From: an uncultured Pelagibacteraceae bacterium
Lineage (GTDB): Bacteria > Pseudomonadota > Alphaproteobacteria > Pelagibacterales > AG-422-B15
Direction of reading: 5' to 3'
Assembly (NCBI GenBank): GCA_902571005.1
Contig: CACGAG010000002.1
Span: 99,687 to 163,686, forward strand
Length of the DNA: 64,000 bases
Shown: positions 8,657 through 17,256 of the stretch, in pieces
How the letters are laid out: each line of letters starts with the position of its first letter
Numbering within the stretch: the stretch's first letter is position 1
Program-made: the position numbers and the translations under genes
The notes under the pieces: model-generated
Told to the model about the DNA's origin: nothing
The model's database searches: none
The model's input: the letters and a program-made list of their open reading frames with translations, nothing else

Positions 8657-9739
8657 TTTAGTCAGTTTGCCTCCAGTAATTGGATTTTTAACACCCGTGG
8701 TTCCTGGAAATGAGAGAGGTAAATTTTTAACTCTTCTAATACCCAAATAAGCAAAAGCCTGTGATTCTATAAATTTTGCATTACCATAAATTTCATCGAT
8801 TAAGATAACTCTATTGCCAAAATTTTCTTTTATTAAATTTAAAATAAATTTATTTTTCGTTCCTCCGCCAGATAGAATTATTATTTGATTATCTATTTTT
8901 TTTAGATCATTAATTATCGTATAAGCAGTAAATGCTGATAAAGTAGCGCAAGCATCATAAAAATTAATTTTTAATACTGAATTAAATGAGAAATATTTTC
9001 GATCAAGAGATTTAGGGGGATTTTTTTTAAAAAATTTATCGTTCTGAAGTTGTCTTAAAATATTTATATTAATTTTACCTCGAGATGAATATTCACCGTT
9101 ATTATCATACATTTGTTTTTTTTTGAAATATACAAATTGATCTAAAAGGCACATTCCTGGTCCGATATCATAGGCTGTCAACTTACCTCTATTGTCTAAT
9201 CTGGAAATATTAGAAATGCCTCCAATATTTATAAAAGAACAAGGCTTTTTAAGCTTTAATTTATTGATTAAAAGCTTATGAAATATTGGTACTAATGGTG
9301 CTCCCTCTCCACCATTTAAAAGATCCTTTTGCCTAAAATCAGTTACAATAATATACTTAGTTTTTTTGGCAATATACGAACTATTGCACAACTGAATCGA
9401 TGATTTATTTTTAGATGAATGGTAAATAGTTTGACCGTGTAAAGCGATAAGATCAACTTTTTTGATATTTTTAGATTTTATAAATTTTCTAATAGCATTT
9501 ACATAATCTTCACTAACTAAATTTTCGCAATCGCTTATATTTGATATGCTATTTTTATTTTTCGTAAAGTTGTTCACAAGATTATGAAGAGACTTTCTAG
9601 TTGAGTCCCTAAACTTAAATAAAGATGAGCAATTATGGGTAAATCTGCTTTTTCCATCAGAACTAACGTATGAAACGTCAATTCCATCGAGCGAAGTGCC
9701 GCTCATAATGCCAATTGCGTGAAGTTTATTGTTGCTCAT
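8642..9739 (-). CDS. anmK: anhydro-N-acetylmuramic acid kinase
   Basis: The protein has 365 residues. The ATP-site opening is IGIMSGTSLDGIDV, with LIALHGQTIYH, INIGGISNISRL, AYDIGPGMCLLDQF and LSGGGTKNKFI further on, all in AnmK order. The enzyme phosphorylates and opens 1,6-anhydroMurNAc in peptidoglycan recycling. AT-rich, Lys-rich stretches are typical of this genome. It diverges from tyrS with 50 bases between starts, a pairing common in Proteobacteria. Confidence 0.95.
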   Translation of the reverse strand: MSNNKLHAIGIMSGTSLDGIDVSYVSSDGKSRFTHNCSSLFKFRDSTRKSLHNLVNNFTKNKNSISNISDCENLVSEDYVNAIRKFIKSKNIKKVDLIALHGQTIYHSSKNKSSIQLCNSSYIAKKTKYIIVTDFRQKDLLNGGEGAPLVPIFHKLLINKLKLKKPCSFINIGGISNISRLDNRGKLTAYDIGPGMCLLDQFVYFKKKQMYDNNGEYSSRGKININILRQLQNDKFFKKNPPKSLDRKYFSFNSVLKINFYDACATLSAFTAYTIINDLKKIDNQIIILSGGGTKNKFILNLIKENFGNRVILIDEIYGNAKFIESQAFAYLGIRRVKNLPLSFPGTTGVKNPITGGKLTKLPIF

Positions 9740-9789
9740 ATATTTTGTATAATTAGTCTAAATAATTTATACATTACTGAATATAGAAA

Positions 9790-11025
9790 ATGACACTTAT
9801 TGAAGAACTCAAATACCGCGGTTTCTTGCATCAATGCACTGATGAGGAATCTCTAAATAAAAAATTAAAATCTGAAGATATTACATTTTACATAGGTTTT
9901 GATTGTACGGCTAAATCATTGCATATCGGTAGCTTGATACAGATAATGGTAATGCGCTTATTTCAAAGACACGGTCATACTCCAATAATATTAATTGGCA
10001 CAGGAACTACCCGAATTGGTGATCCTTCAGGAAAAGATGAAACTAGAAAAATGCTCACTGAAGATGAAATAGAAAATAATGCAAATAATCTTAAAACTGT
10101 TTTTGACAAATATTTGTCGTTTAAGAATGAAAGAAATAAGGCGTTGATAGTGGATAATGCAGATTGGTTAGATAAACTTGGTTATGTAGATTTTTTAAGA
10201 GATTTTGGAAAACATTTTACAATAAATAAAATGCTAACATTTGATAGTGTAAAAATACGTCTTGAAAGAGAACAGTCTCTCAGTTTTGTAGAGTTTAATT
10301 ATATGATATTTCAAGCTTATGACTTCTATGAGCTTAATAATCGAAATTCGTGCACCTTACAGATAGGAGGTTCCGATCAATGGGGAAATATTGTAAATGG
10401 GGTGGAGCTTATAAGAAGAGTAAATGGCAAGGAAGCTTTTGGACTCACAACTCCTCTTCTCACTAATTCTAATGGTGATAAAATGGGTAAGACAGCTGAT
10501 GGAGCAATATGGCTTAATGATGACCTTTTATCAGCCTACGATTATTGGCAGTTTTGGAGAAACGTAGACGACAGAGATGTAATTCGTTTCATGAAACTTT
10601 TCACAGATCTAAGCAAAGAACAGATTGACAGCTATGAAAAAAACTCATCGAAAAATATAAATGATTTAAAAATAATACTTGCAAATGAGGTAACTGCTAT
10701 GCTTCATGGGATTGAAAACTCAAGAAAAGCTGAGCAAGCAGCAAAACAAATATTTGAAAACAAAAACTTATCTGAAGATATGCCTACTCTCAATTTAAGA
10801 AATGAAGATGTGCAAAATGGTGCACTATTATCAGATCTTATCGTTCAAATGAAATACGCTAGCTCAAAATCTGAAAGTAGGAAATTGATACGCGGGAAAG
10901 GTGTAAAATTAAATGGAAAAATAGTAGAAAACGAGCTTATGTTGTTAGACTATGATCAAATCAAACAGTTTGACAATGTAATAAGTGTTGGCAAGAAAAA
11001 ACATTTTAAAGTGATTATTGGATAG
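9790..11025 (+). CDS. tyrS: tyrosyl-tRNA synthetase
   Basis: The protein has 411 residues, a class I synthetase. The HIGH-type motif is LHIGSL and the KMSKS-type motif is GDKMGKT, the form usual in bacterial TyrS. QIGGSDQWGNI is the Tyr-binding signature. The C-terminal S4-like RNA-binding domain (about 345-411) is present, with GVKLNGKIVEN. It is complete and intact. Its stop overlaps the convergent AsmA-like gene by 11 bases. Confidence 0.97.
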   Translation: MTLIEELKYRGFLHQCTDEESLNKKLKSEDITFYIGFDCTAKSLHIGSLIQIMVMRLFQRHGHTPIILIGTGTTRIGDPSGKDETRKMLTEDEIENNANNLKTVFDKYLSFKNERNKALIVDNADWLDKLGYVDFLRDFGKHFTINKMLTFDSVKIRLEREQSLSFVEFNYMIFQAYDFYELNNRNSCTLQIGGSDQWGNIVNGVELIRRVNGKEAFGLTTPLLTNSNGDKMGKTADGAIWLNDDLLSAYDYWQFWRNVDDRDVIRFMKLFTDLSKEQIDSYEKNSSKNINDLKIILANEVTAMLHGIENSRKAEQAAKQIFENKNLSEDMPTLNLRNEDVQNGALLSDLIVQMKYASSKSESRKLIRGKGVKLNGKIVENELMLLDYDQIKQFDNVISVGKKKHFKVIIG

Positions 11026-13558
11026 TTGAGCCACTTTCAATAGCTTCTATTGCTCTTTCTATTATTCTAGGCTTAATTATAGTTAATGGATTGGACTCCA
11101 CATCGGGATCATCAGAAGATCCTGTCATTAAAAAATCTATCGAAAACATTCCTTCTCCCTCACCTCCTACAATTATTGGTCCTAAAATAGGTAGTTTTTG
11201 AATAATTGCGTTCACAAGATGCATTGGACTTATTTCTCCCTTCATATCAATAATCTTTTCTTTTCTATCAATATTCCCATCCATAATAAGACCCAAGCTA
11301 TCGCTGACAGCAAAAGCTTCAATTTCATTAAAGTTATTTTCTGTTTCTACATAATTAATTTCTCCATACCCAAAGCGAATTCCCTCTTCACCTTCAGCAA
11401 TGCTAACTAGACCTGAGATTGAAGGGAGAGACAACAATTTGAGAGATGCCGGTGTATTAATCAACACAAAGTCATTTAAGTTTATTTTTACATCAGCGTC
11501 TTGAGTATTTAAATTTCTTATTGATGTCATTTTAAATTCTCCATCACTTAACAGTTTTTTTGCTGCGTGGTTATCGTTTACAAAATATGTGATATCGCTT
11601 GAATCAATAATATTTACATCAATATTATTGTTTTTTTCCCTTGAATAATTTAGTTCGTGTCCCATAAAAGACGCACGGCTATTTACAGATAAAGTTGAGC
11701 CTTGTTTCTCAATACCTGCCTTAAAATCATTTACTCTTACCGCTCCAGCAAAAATTACTTCATCAGTATTTATCGAATAATTTTCTCTCTTTAAATAATA
11801 AACTCTTTCTTTTTTTTTCGTTTCAACTTTATTTGCAGACAGATCAATGATATCACCGCTAATATTTAAATTTAAGATACGCTCTGATAAATCTCCTGAA
11901 AGATTTAACTTAACATTTGAATTATTATTAATTGAAAAATCTTCTAAAAAAATATGATTAGTTTTAGTTATTTTAACTTTACCATTAAAATCAATTTCAC
12001 TATCGAGCGAGTCAAATGTTATTAAACTATCATTGAGTGTATTTGTATCGCCTTCAAATTGAATCTTCAATCTTGTCTTACTATTTTTGTTTAAATTAAT
12101 TTGTCTTACGAAGGCTGTTGTATCTGATAAATTTATTAGTCCCTTAAATAAGGGATTTGGAGTTTCTAAATTTTTAATTTCAATATAATAATTTACAGGA
12201 CCTGATATGAAATTAGGATTTTCATTATCATCAAAAATAAAGTTTGTGTTTAATTCTCCAGAAGAAGCAACATATAAATTTTTAAGAGTTTCGATTATAT
12301 TTTTTGATGTCGGATCAATATTAAAATTTAATGTTATATCATTATTCTCATTTAAATTTTGTTGAAGAAAACTGATTACACGATCTGTTCTAGTCTCACG
12401 TGATAGAATAGTATTTTGCAAATAGTTTATTGCAGCATCTTTATGTATACTCGTTACCAAATTAATATTTGCATTGTTTAGATCGTAATTTAACTTAAAA
12501 AAACTACCCTTTTTGAGAATTAATTGATCATTTTTAAAATGATTTATATCGATTACATATTTCTCTTTATCATTATAAAAATCTAAATCGTATTTTGTTA
12601 CATCACCGAAGTTTCGATAAAATTTATCATTGGGCATTAATGTATTTAATTCATAGATCCCAGATATATTGAGATATAAATTTCTGATTGCAGAATTTAT
12701 TATATTTCTTTCCTCATAATTAAAGTTTGTCTCAAGCAAAATAGATTGCCAACCTTTAAAACTATTCATAAATGGATATATTTGACTTTCATTATTTAAA
12801 TTAAGAATATTTATTAATGAATCTTTTTTTGAATTAATATTAAGTTTAGTTTTAATATTTTTGTACTTAGTGTTGTATTGTATAAAACTTGTTTCATTAA
12901 GGTAAAAATAGTCTCCACTAAGTTTTAAAATATTTATTTGCTGATTAGCTGGAATAAATTCAAAATTTGCTTGAAAATTTTCATTATTTATTGAAAGATT
13001 TGCCGACATTAAGCTCTTAGAGTCAAAAATTTCAAAAATAGAATTTGTATGAATTAATATGTTGTTATCGAATGACTCAAAATTGAGAGCATAATGCTTT
13101 GACTTAAAATCAATTTTTTTGAAAGAAACAACTACTCTATCAAGCTCATCATATTCCATATTAAAGTTATTGATGAATATTTGAAAATCATCACTTGATA
13201 TATTTATTTTTTCAGATGATATTTTATTTTTTTCATCTATCGAAAATGTAATAAGATTAAATAAACTAAAGTCCCAACTAATTAAACTTGTCTCTAATAC
13301 CAAACCATTTGCGTCACTAATTTGAATTTTTTCTATTTCTAAATAAAACCCTTTTTCACTGGATCTTTTAAGAACAATATTTCCCACATCTGTATCAAAA
13401 GAATAATTTAGTTTCAGCTCATCTGATATTCTTTCTCCAAAGATATTAAGGTTTAATCCTCCAAATGATGCTTTGATTGAAACAAATGAAATAAGTAGAA
13501 ATATCAATGCTGATATTGATATCGTTATATAAATAGATATTTTTATATTCTTACTCAT
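11015..13558 (-). CDS. large AsmA/YhdP-like envelope protein
   Basis: The protein has 847 residues with one N-terminal membrane helix (about residues 9-30) and a long low-complexity, beta-rich Asn/Asp/Ser-rich body. The C-terminal segment (about 700-847) reads DGNIDRKEKIIDMKGEISP, then LPILGPIIVGGEGEGMFSIDF and DPDVESNPLTIIKPRI, the conserved ending of YhdP/DUF3971-AsmA proteins. These form periplasmic bridges implicated in phospholipid transport to the outer membrane. It lies 3 bases downstream of prfB on the same strand. The body is too diverged to align by eye, so the family call rests on topology and the C-terminus. Confidence 0.78.
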   Translation of the reverse strand: MSKNIKISIYITISISALIFLLISFVSIKASFGGLNLNIFGERISDELKLNYSFDTDVGNIVLKRSSEKGFYLEIEKIQISDANGLVLETSLISWDFSLFNLITFSIDEKNKISSEKINISSDDFQIFINNFNMEYDELDRVVVSFKKIDFKSKHYALNFESFDNNILIHTNSIFEIFDSKSLMSANLSINNENFQANFEFIPANQQINILKLSGDYFYLNETSFIQYNTKYKNIKTKLNINSKKDSLINILNLNNESQIYPFMNSFKGWQSILLETNFNYEERNIINSAIRNLYLNISGIYELNTLMPNDKFYRNFGDVTKYDLDFYNDKEKYVIDINHFKNDQLILKKGSFFKLNYDLNNANINLVTSIHKDAAINYLQNTILSRETRTDRVISFLQQNLNENNDITLNFNIDPTSKNIIETLKNLYVASSGELNTNFIFDDNENPNFISGPVNYYIEIKNLETPNPLFKGLINLSDTTAFVRQINLNKNSKTRLKIQFEGDTNTLNDSLITFDSLDSEIDFNGKVKITKTNHIFLEDFSINNNSNVKLNLSGDLSERILNLNISGDIIDLSANKVETKKKERVYYLKRENYSINTDEVIFAGAVRVNDFKAGIEKQGSTLSVNSRASFMGHELNYSREKNNNIDVNIIDSSDITYFVNDNHAAKKLLSDGEFKMTSIRNLNTQDADVKINLNDFVLINTPASLKLLSLPSISGLVSIAEGEEGIRFGYGEINYVETENNFNEIEAFAVSDSLGLIMDGNIDRKEKIIDMKGEISPMHLVNAIIQKLPILGPIIVGGEGEGMFSIDFLMTGSSDDPDVESNPLTIIKPRIIERAIEAIESGSTIQ

Positions 13559-13561
13559 ACT

Positions 13562-14648
13562 TTATTTGATATTCGAGAAAATCAATTTATCAATATCGCC
13601 GTCTAAGACTGCATCTGGATCACTGTCTTCATAATCACTTCTCAGATCTTTCACCATCCTATATGGATGCAAAACATAAGACCTTATCTGATTACCCCAG
13701 CCAATATGAGATTTTTTATCCTCAGAAGCTTTTTTTTCAGATTCAATTTTTTGCATTTCCATCTCATATAATTTTGATTTAAGGAGATTGATAGCTGTTG
13801 CCTTATTTTTATGTTGAGACCGTTCATTTTGACATTGAACTACAATACCCGTAGGGACATGTGTTATTCTTATTGCGCTATCGGTCGTATTTACATGCTG
13901 ACCTCCAGCGCCAGAAGCTCTGAAAGTATCTATTCTCATATCTTTTTCTTGAAGATTAATTTCTATAGTTTCGTCAACATATGGTGATATCCATACTGAT
14001 GAAAAACTTGTGTGCCTTCTTGAATTTGAATCAAATGGTGAAATTCTAACTAATCGATGGATACCAGACTCTCTTTTTAAATAACCAAATGCATATTTAC
14101 CTTCTACTAAAACTGTACATGATTTGATACCTGCTTCTTCACCAAATGACTCATATACTATTTTGAATTGAAATTTTTTTCTTTCTGACCAGCGCATATA
14201 CATTCTTTGTAACATTTGCGCCCAATCTTGACTTTCAGTACCTCCAGCTCCAGCATGTATTTCCAAATAACAACTATTCGAATCAGCTTCACCGTTAAAT
14301 TGCATTTGAAACTCAGACTTCTCTAAGTCACTTAAAAGTTCTTTTAGCGTATCGTTACATTCACTGATCATCAGTTGATCATTTTCCTCATTTGCAAGAT
14401 TAAAATAATCCTTAACTTCGGTTATTTTCTTTTCAAAGTCAGAAATTAGTTTGATGTTTTGGTCCAAATCACTTATTTCAACCATTACTTTTCTGGCCTT
14501 ATCATTGTCTGACCAAAAATTTTCTTGTTCACTTAGAGCTTTTAATTTTAATAATTGCTTTTGTAAGTTTTCTAGGTCAAAGATGACTCCGTACAAAATC
14601 AAGTTTTTTATTTGCTTTAGCTAATAAATTTAAAAAATCATTTTCCAT
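13562..14648 (-). CDS. prfB: peptide chain release factor 2 with programmed +1 frameshift
   Basis: RF2 recognises UAA and UGA and releases the nascent chain. The gene starts at ATG 14648 (MENDFLNLLAK) and runs 23 codons to an in-frame TGA at 14577-14579. A +1 slip at CTT (14580-14582) enters the main frame at GAC (14576-14578), giving RSHL-DLENLQKQ, which matches the RF2 family. The main frame has the codon-reading SPF motif in VRISPFDSNSRRH and the catalytic GGQ in ASGAGGQHVN. The only other start for the downstream frame is a TTG at 14602, which would lose the N-terminal helix. The expected product is about 361 residues. The start lies 2 bases after the mrcA stop. Confidence 0.95.
14576..14591 (-). 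promoter_or_regulatory. RF2 autoregulatory +1 frameshift site
   Basis: On the minus strand the site reads CGGAGTCATCTTTGAC. It contains the invariant CTTTGAC slip of bacterial prfB, with an SD-like CGGAG at 14587-14591 placed just upstream, as in E. coli. The TGA is the RF2 stop, so low RF2 stalls termination and favours the +1 shift, making RF2 control its own synthesis. Confidence 0.95.
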
Positions 14649-14650
14649 AA

Positions 14651-17044
14651 CTAGTAAATTGCATACTCCTCCATGACTTCATCTATGACCTGAATAATTT
14701 GAAAGCCTTCCGAACCAACAAGAATTTCTCCACTATTTACAAGATTATCACTTTTACTGAATGCTTCATAGACACTTTCACTGCTGTTAAAATTGCTTGA
14801 TATTTCGCCTGTATCATAATTGACTCTAATCAACTCAATTCCATTAGGAATAGTGAATGGCAAAATTGGCTTTTCTTCGTAGTAATTTTTTACAAAATCA
14901 CGAAAAATTGGCACAGCAACGGATGAGCCGGTTTCCCTTTTACCAAGTGAGCTAGGTCTGTCAAACCCTGCATATACACCGATAATTAAATCTGAGGTAA
15001 ATCCAATAAACCAAGCATCAGTATTATTATTTGTTGTCCCGGTTTTACCAGCTATTTCAATTCCATCAATTTTTGTTTTTCTTCCAGTGCCTCTATCAAC
15101 AGCTCCTTTTAATATAGAAACCATTTGATACGATTTAGCTTCATCAAATATATTTTCAGATGAATTAACGAGGTTTGGCATAGGATTTTCTTCTATATAG
15201 GGTTCTTCGCAATTCATACAAGCTATAAAATTTTCTAAAAAAATATTTTTACCTCTTCTGTCTTGTATTCTATCAATAAGAGTTGGTTCTACTTTTTTTC
15301 CTCCATTTACAAATGATGCATAGGCGGCAGTAAGTTCAATCAGTGAGGTTTCTCCTGCGCCTAGAGCCATTGAAAGGACATTTGGCATATTTTTCATTAC
15401 TCCTGCCCTTTCTGCAATTTCTGAAACTTTTTCCATTCCTAAATATTGAGCTATTCTTATTGTCATTAAATTACGAGAATTTTCTATTCCCTTCCTTAAA
15501 GTAGACGGACCATAAAACTGTTTACCATAATTTTCAGGTTTCCATTTACCTAAGCCTGAACCCTGATCTACAACAAATGGGGCATCTAGTATCAAGCTAT
15601 TGGGTTGTAAACCGTTTTCTAAAGCAGACATATAAACAAATGGTTTAAAGGATGAGCCTGGTTGTCGCTTGGCTTGTATGACTCTGTTAAAATTTGATAT
15701 ATTGAAATCAAATCCTCCCGATAGAGCAAAAACTCTACCAGTGTGAGGGTCCATTACAATTATTCCTCCATTAATTTTTGGAATTTGCTCTAAGTTGTAA
15801 CTGTACTGACTATCACTGGATACGTAGATAATATCGTTTAATTGTAAAATATCACTTACCTTACTAATTTTAGGACCCAAATAACCACCGGATAGACTTT
15901 CTCTTGCCCATTTAAAATTAACAAGTTCTGCATCTACTTTTTTATCATTTAATAAAACTTCAATTCGAGCATTATTTTTTTGCTCATCAAATTTTACGAT
16001 TTTTGCAATTAAAAAATTATGAGGAGGATTATTATTGATATATTTTAATTGCCAATTATCACTTGCATCATTAGTTACTGGTCCGCGAAAACCATGTCTC
16101 TTGTCATATTGTAGTAAACCTTTTTTTAGAGCTTTATCTGCAATAATTTGTATCTCAGTATTAAGAGAGGATCTTACCGATAGTCCTCCATTATACAGGT
16201 AATCTTCACCAAAAATTGAAATTATTTTTTTTCTAATTTCCTCAAGATAATAATCATTTGCAAAAACTCTATTATTCTCTTTTAAATGCGTACTAATTGA
16301 AATTTTTTTTAGTGAATTTAACTCTTGTTTATCAATATATCCATTTGCATTCATTCTTTCAAGTACCCAGTTTCTTCTATCAAATGCCAAATCATAATTT
16401 TTTTCAGGATTATATCTGCTTGGCGCTTTAGGTAGTGCAGCCAAGAAGGCCATTTCATGAATATCAAGCTCACTTAAAGCTTTTTTAAAATATCTATTTG
16501 ATGCTGCGGCAATACCATAAGTTCCAGATCCCAGATAAATCTGATTTAAATAAAGTTCTAAAATTCGATCTTTTGACAATGTTTGTTCAATTTTAAGAGC
16601 AAGAAGTCCTTCTTTAATTTTTCGACTTATACTTAATTCATCAGATAAAAGAAAATTTTTAGCAACCTGTTGAGTAATTGTTGACGCTCCTTCAGGTCTT
16701 TTATCATTAAATAAATTTAAAATATTTTTTGTTACAGCTCGAATAATTCCAAAAGGATCAACTCCAAAATGTCTATAAAAATTTTTATCTTCGGCAGAAA
16801 TAAAAGCATTTTTTAAATCATCTGGGATGTCTTTTACCGGTATAAAGATCCTATATTCTTTTGAAAATTCTTTAACAAGATCACCGTTTGATGCATGAAT
16901 TCTGCTCATTACATTTGGCTTGTAATTTTGCAAACTTGAGTCGTCTGGCAATTGAAATATAAAGTATAAAATTATTCCAAATATCAGAAAAAATAGAAAG
17001 ATCCCGATATAAGCAAAAAATTTTATTGTCTTCATCATTCGCAT
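14651..17044 (-). CDS. mrcA: penicillin-binding protein 1A (bifunctional glycosyltransferase/transpeptidase)
   Basis: The protein has 797 residues. An N-terminal membrane anchor (about 6-28) precedes the GT51 domain, with the catalytic Glu in SAEDKNFYRHFGVD, then GASTITQQVAKNF and LELYLNQIYLGSGTYGIAAA. The transpeptidase has SSFKPF (active Ser-Lys), SRN (in ENSRNLM) and KTGTTNN. It polymerises and cross-links peptidoglycan in the periplasm. An OB-like insertion lies between the two domains, as in other PBP1A proteins. Several ATGs cluster at the 5' end (17044, 17038, 17035). I used the first. The gene diverges from rne across a 212-base gap and precedes prfB by 2 bases. Confidence 0.96.
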   Translation of the reverse strand: MRMMKTIKFFAYIGIFLFFLIFGIILYFIFQLPDDSSLQNYKPNVMSRIHASNGDLVKEFSKEYRIFIPVKDIPDDLKNAFISAEDKNFYRHFGVDPFGIIRAVTKNILNLFNDKRPEGASTITQQVAKNFLLSDELSISRKIKEGLLALKIEQTLSKDRILELYLNQIYLGSGTYGIAAASNRYFKKALSELDIHEMAFLAALPKAPSRYNPEKNYDLAFDRRNWVLERMNANGYIDKQELNSLKKISISTHLKENNRVFANDYYLEEIRKKIISIFGEDYLYNGGLSVRSSLNTEIQIIADKALKKGLLQYDKRHGFRGPVTNDASDNWQLKYINNNPPHNFLIAKIVKFDEQKNNARIEVLLNDKKVDAELVNFKWARESLSGGYLGPKISKVSDILQLNDIIYVSSDSQYSYNLEQIPKINGGIIVMDPHTGRVFALSGGFDFNISNFNRVIQAKRQPGSSFKPFVYMSALENGLQPNSLILDAPFVVDQGSGLGKWKPENYGKQFYGPSTLRKGIENSRNLMTIRIAQYLGMEKVSEIAERAGVMKNMPNVLSMALGAGETSLIELTAAYASFVNGGKKVEPTLIDRIQDRRGKNIFLENFIACMNCEEPYIEENPMPNLVNSSENIFDEAKSYQMVSILKGAVDRGTGRKTKIDGIEIAGKTGTTNNNTDAWFIGFTSDLIIGVYAGFDRPSSLGKRETGSSVAVPIFRDFVKNYYEEKPILPFTIPNGIELIRVNYDTGEISSNFNSSESVYEAFSKSDNLVNSGEILVGSEGFQIIQVIDEVMEEYAIY

Positions 17045-17217
17045 TTTGGATATTTAAATTAAAATATGGCATTGATTTGACTTAAAAAAGTTAATTTTTG
17101 ACTAAAAAAACAAGATAATAAATCATTGATTTTTATAAATTCTAAATATAACAATAAATCATATAGTTAGACTATCATTATGATTAAAACAAACATATTC
17201 ACATACAAATATTCTAT

Positions 17218-17232
17218 ACCACATATTGTGGT
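17218..17232 (+). promoter_or_regulatory. short hairpin in the rne 5' leader
   Basis: ACCACA-TAT-TGTGGT forms a perfect 6-bp stem with a 3-base loop, ending 24 bases before the rne ATG. E. coli rne is autoregulated through leader hairpins, so a similar role is possible, but this is inference from position only. The rest of the 212-base mrcA/rne gap is A/T-rich and shows no convincing promoter pair. Confidence 0.35.
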
Positions 17233-17256
17233 TATTACTTTGAAAGGCTTTCTTAA

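Noticed and set aside
9790..11025. Degenerate KMSKS motif in TyrS (KMGKT)
   Set aside because: KMGKT is a normal variant in bacterial tyrosyl-tRNA synthetases, not a loss of function.
14577..14648. prfB as a frameshifted pseudogene
   Set aside because: The break falls exactly on the conserved CTTTGAC site with an SD-like element, and everything downstream is intact, so this is programmed frameshifting.
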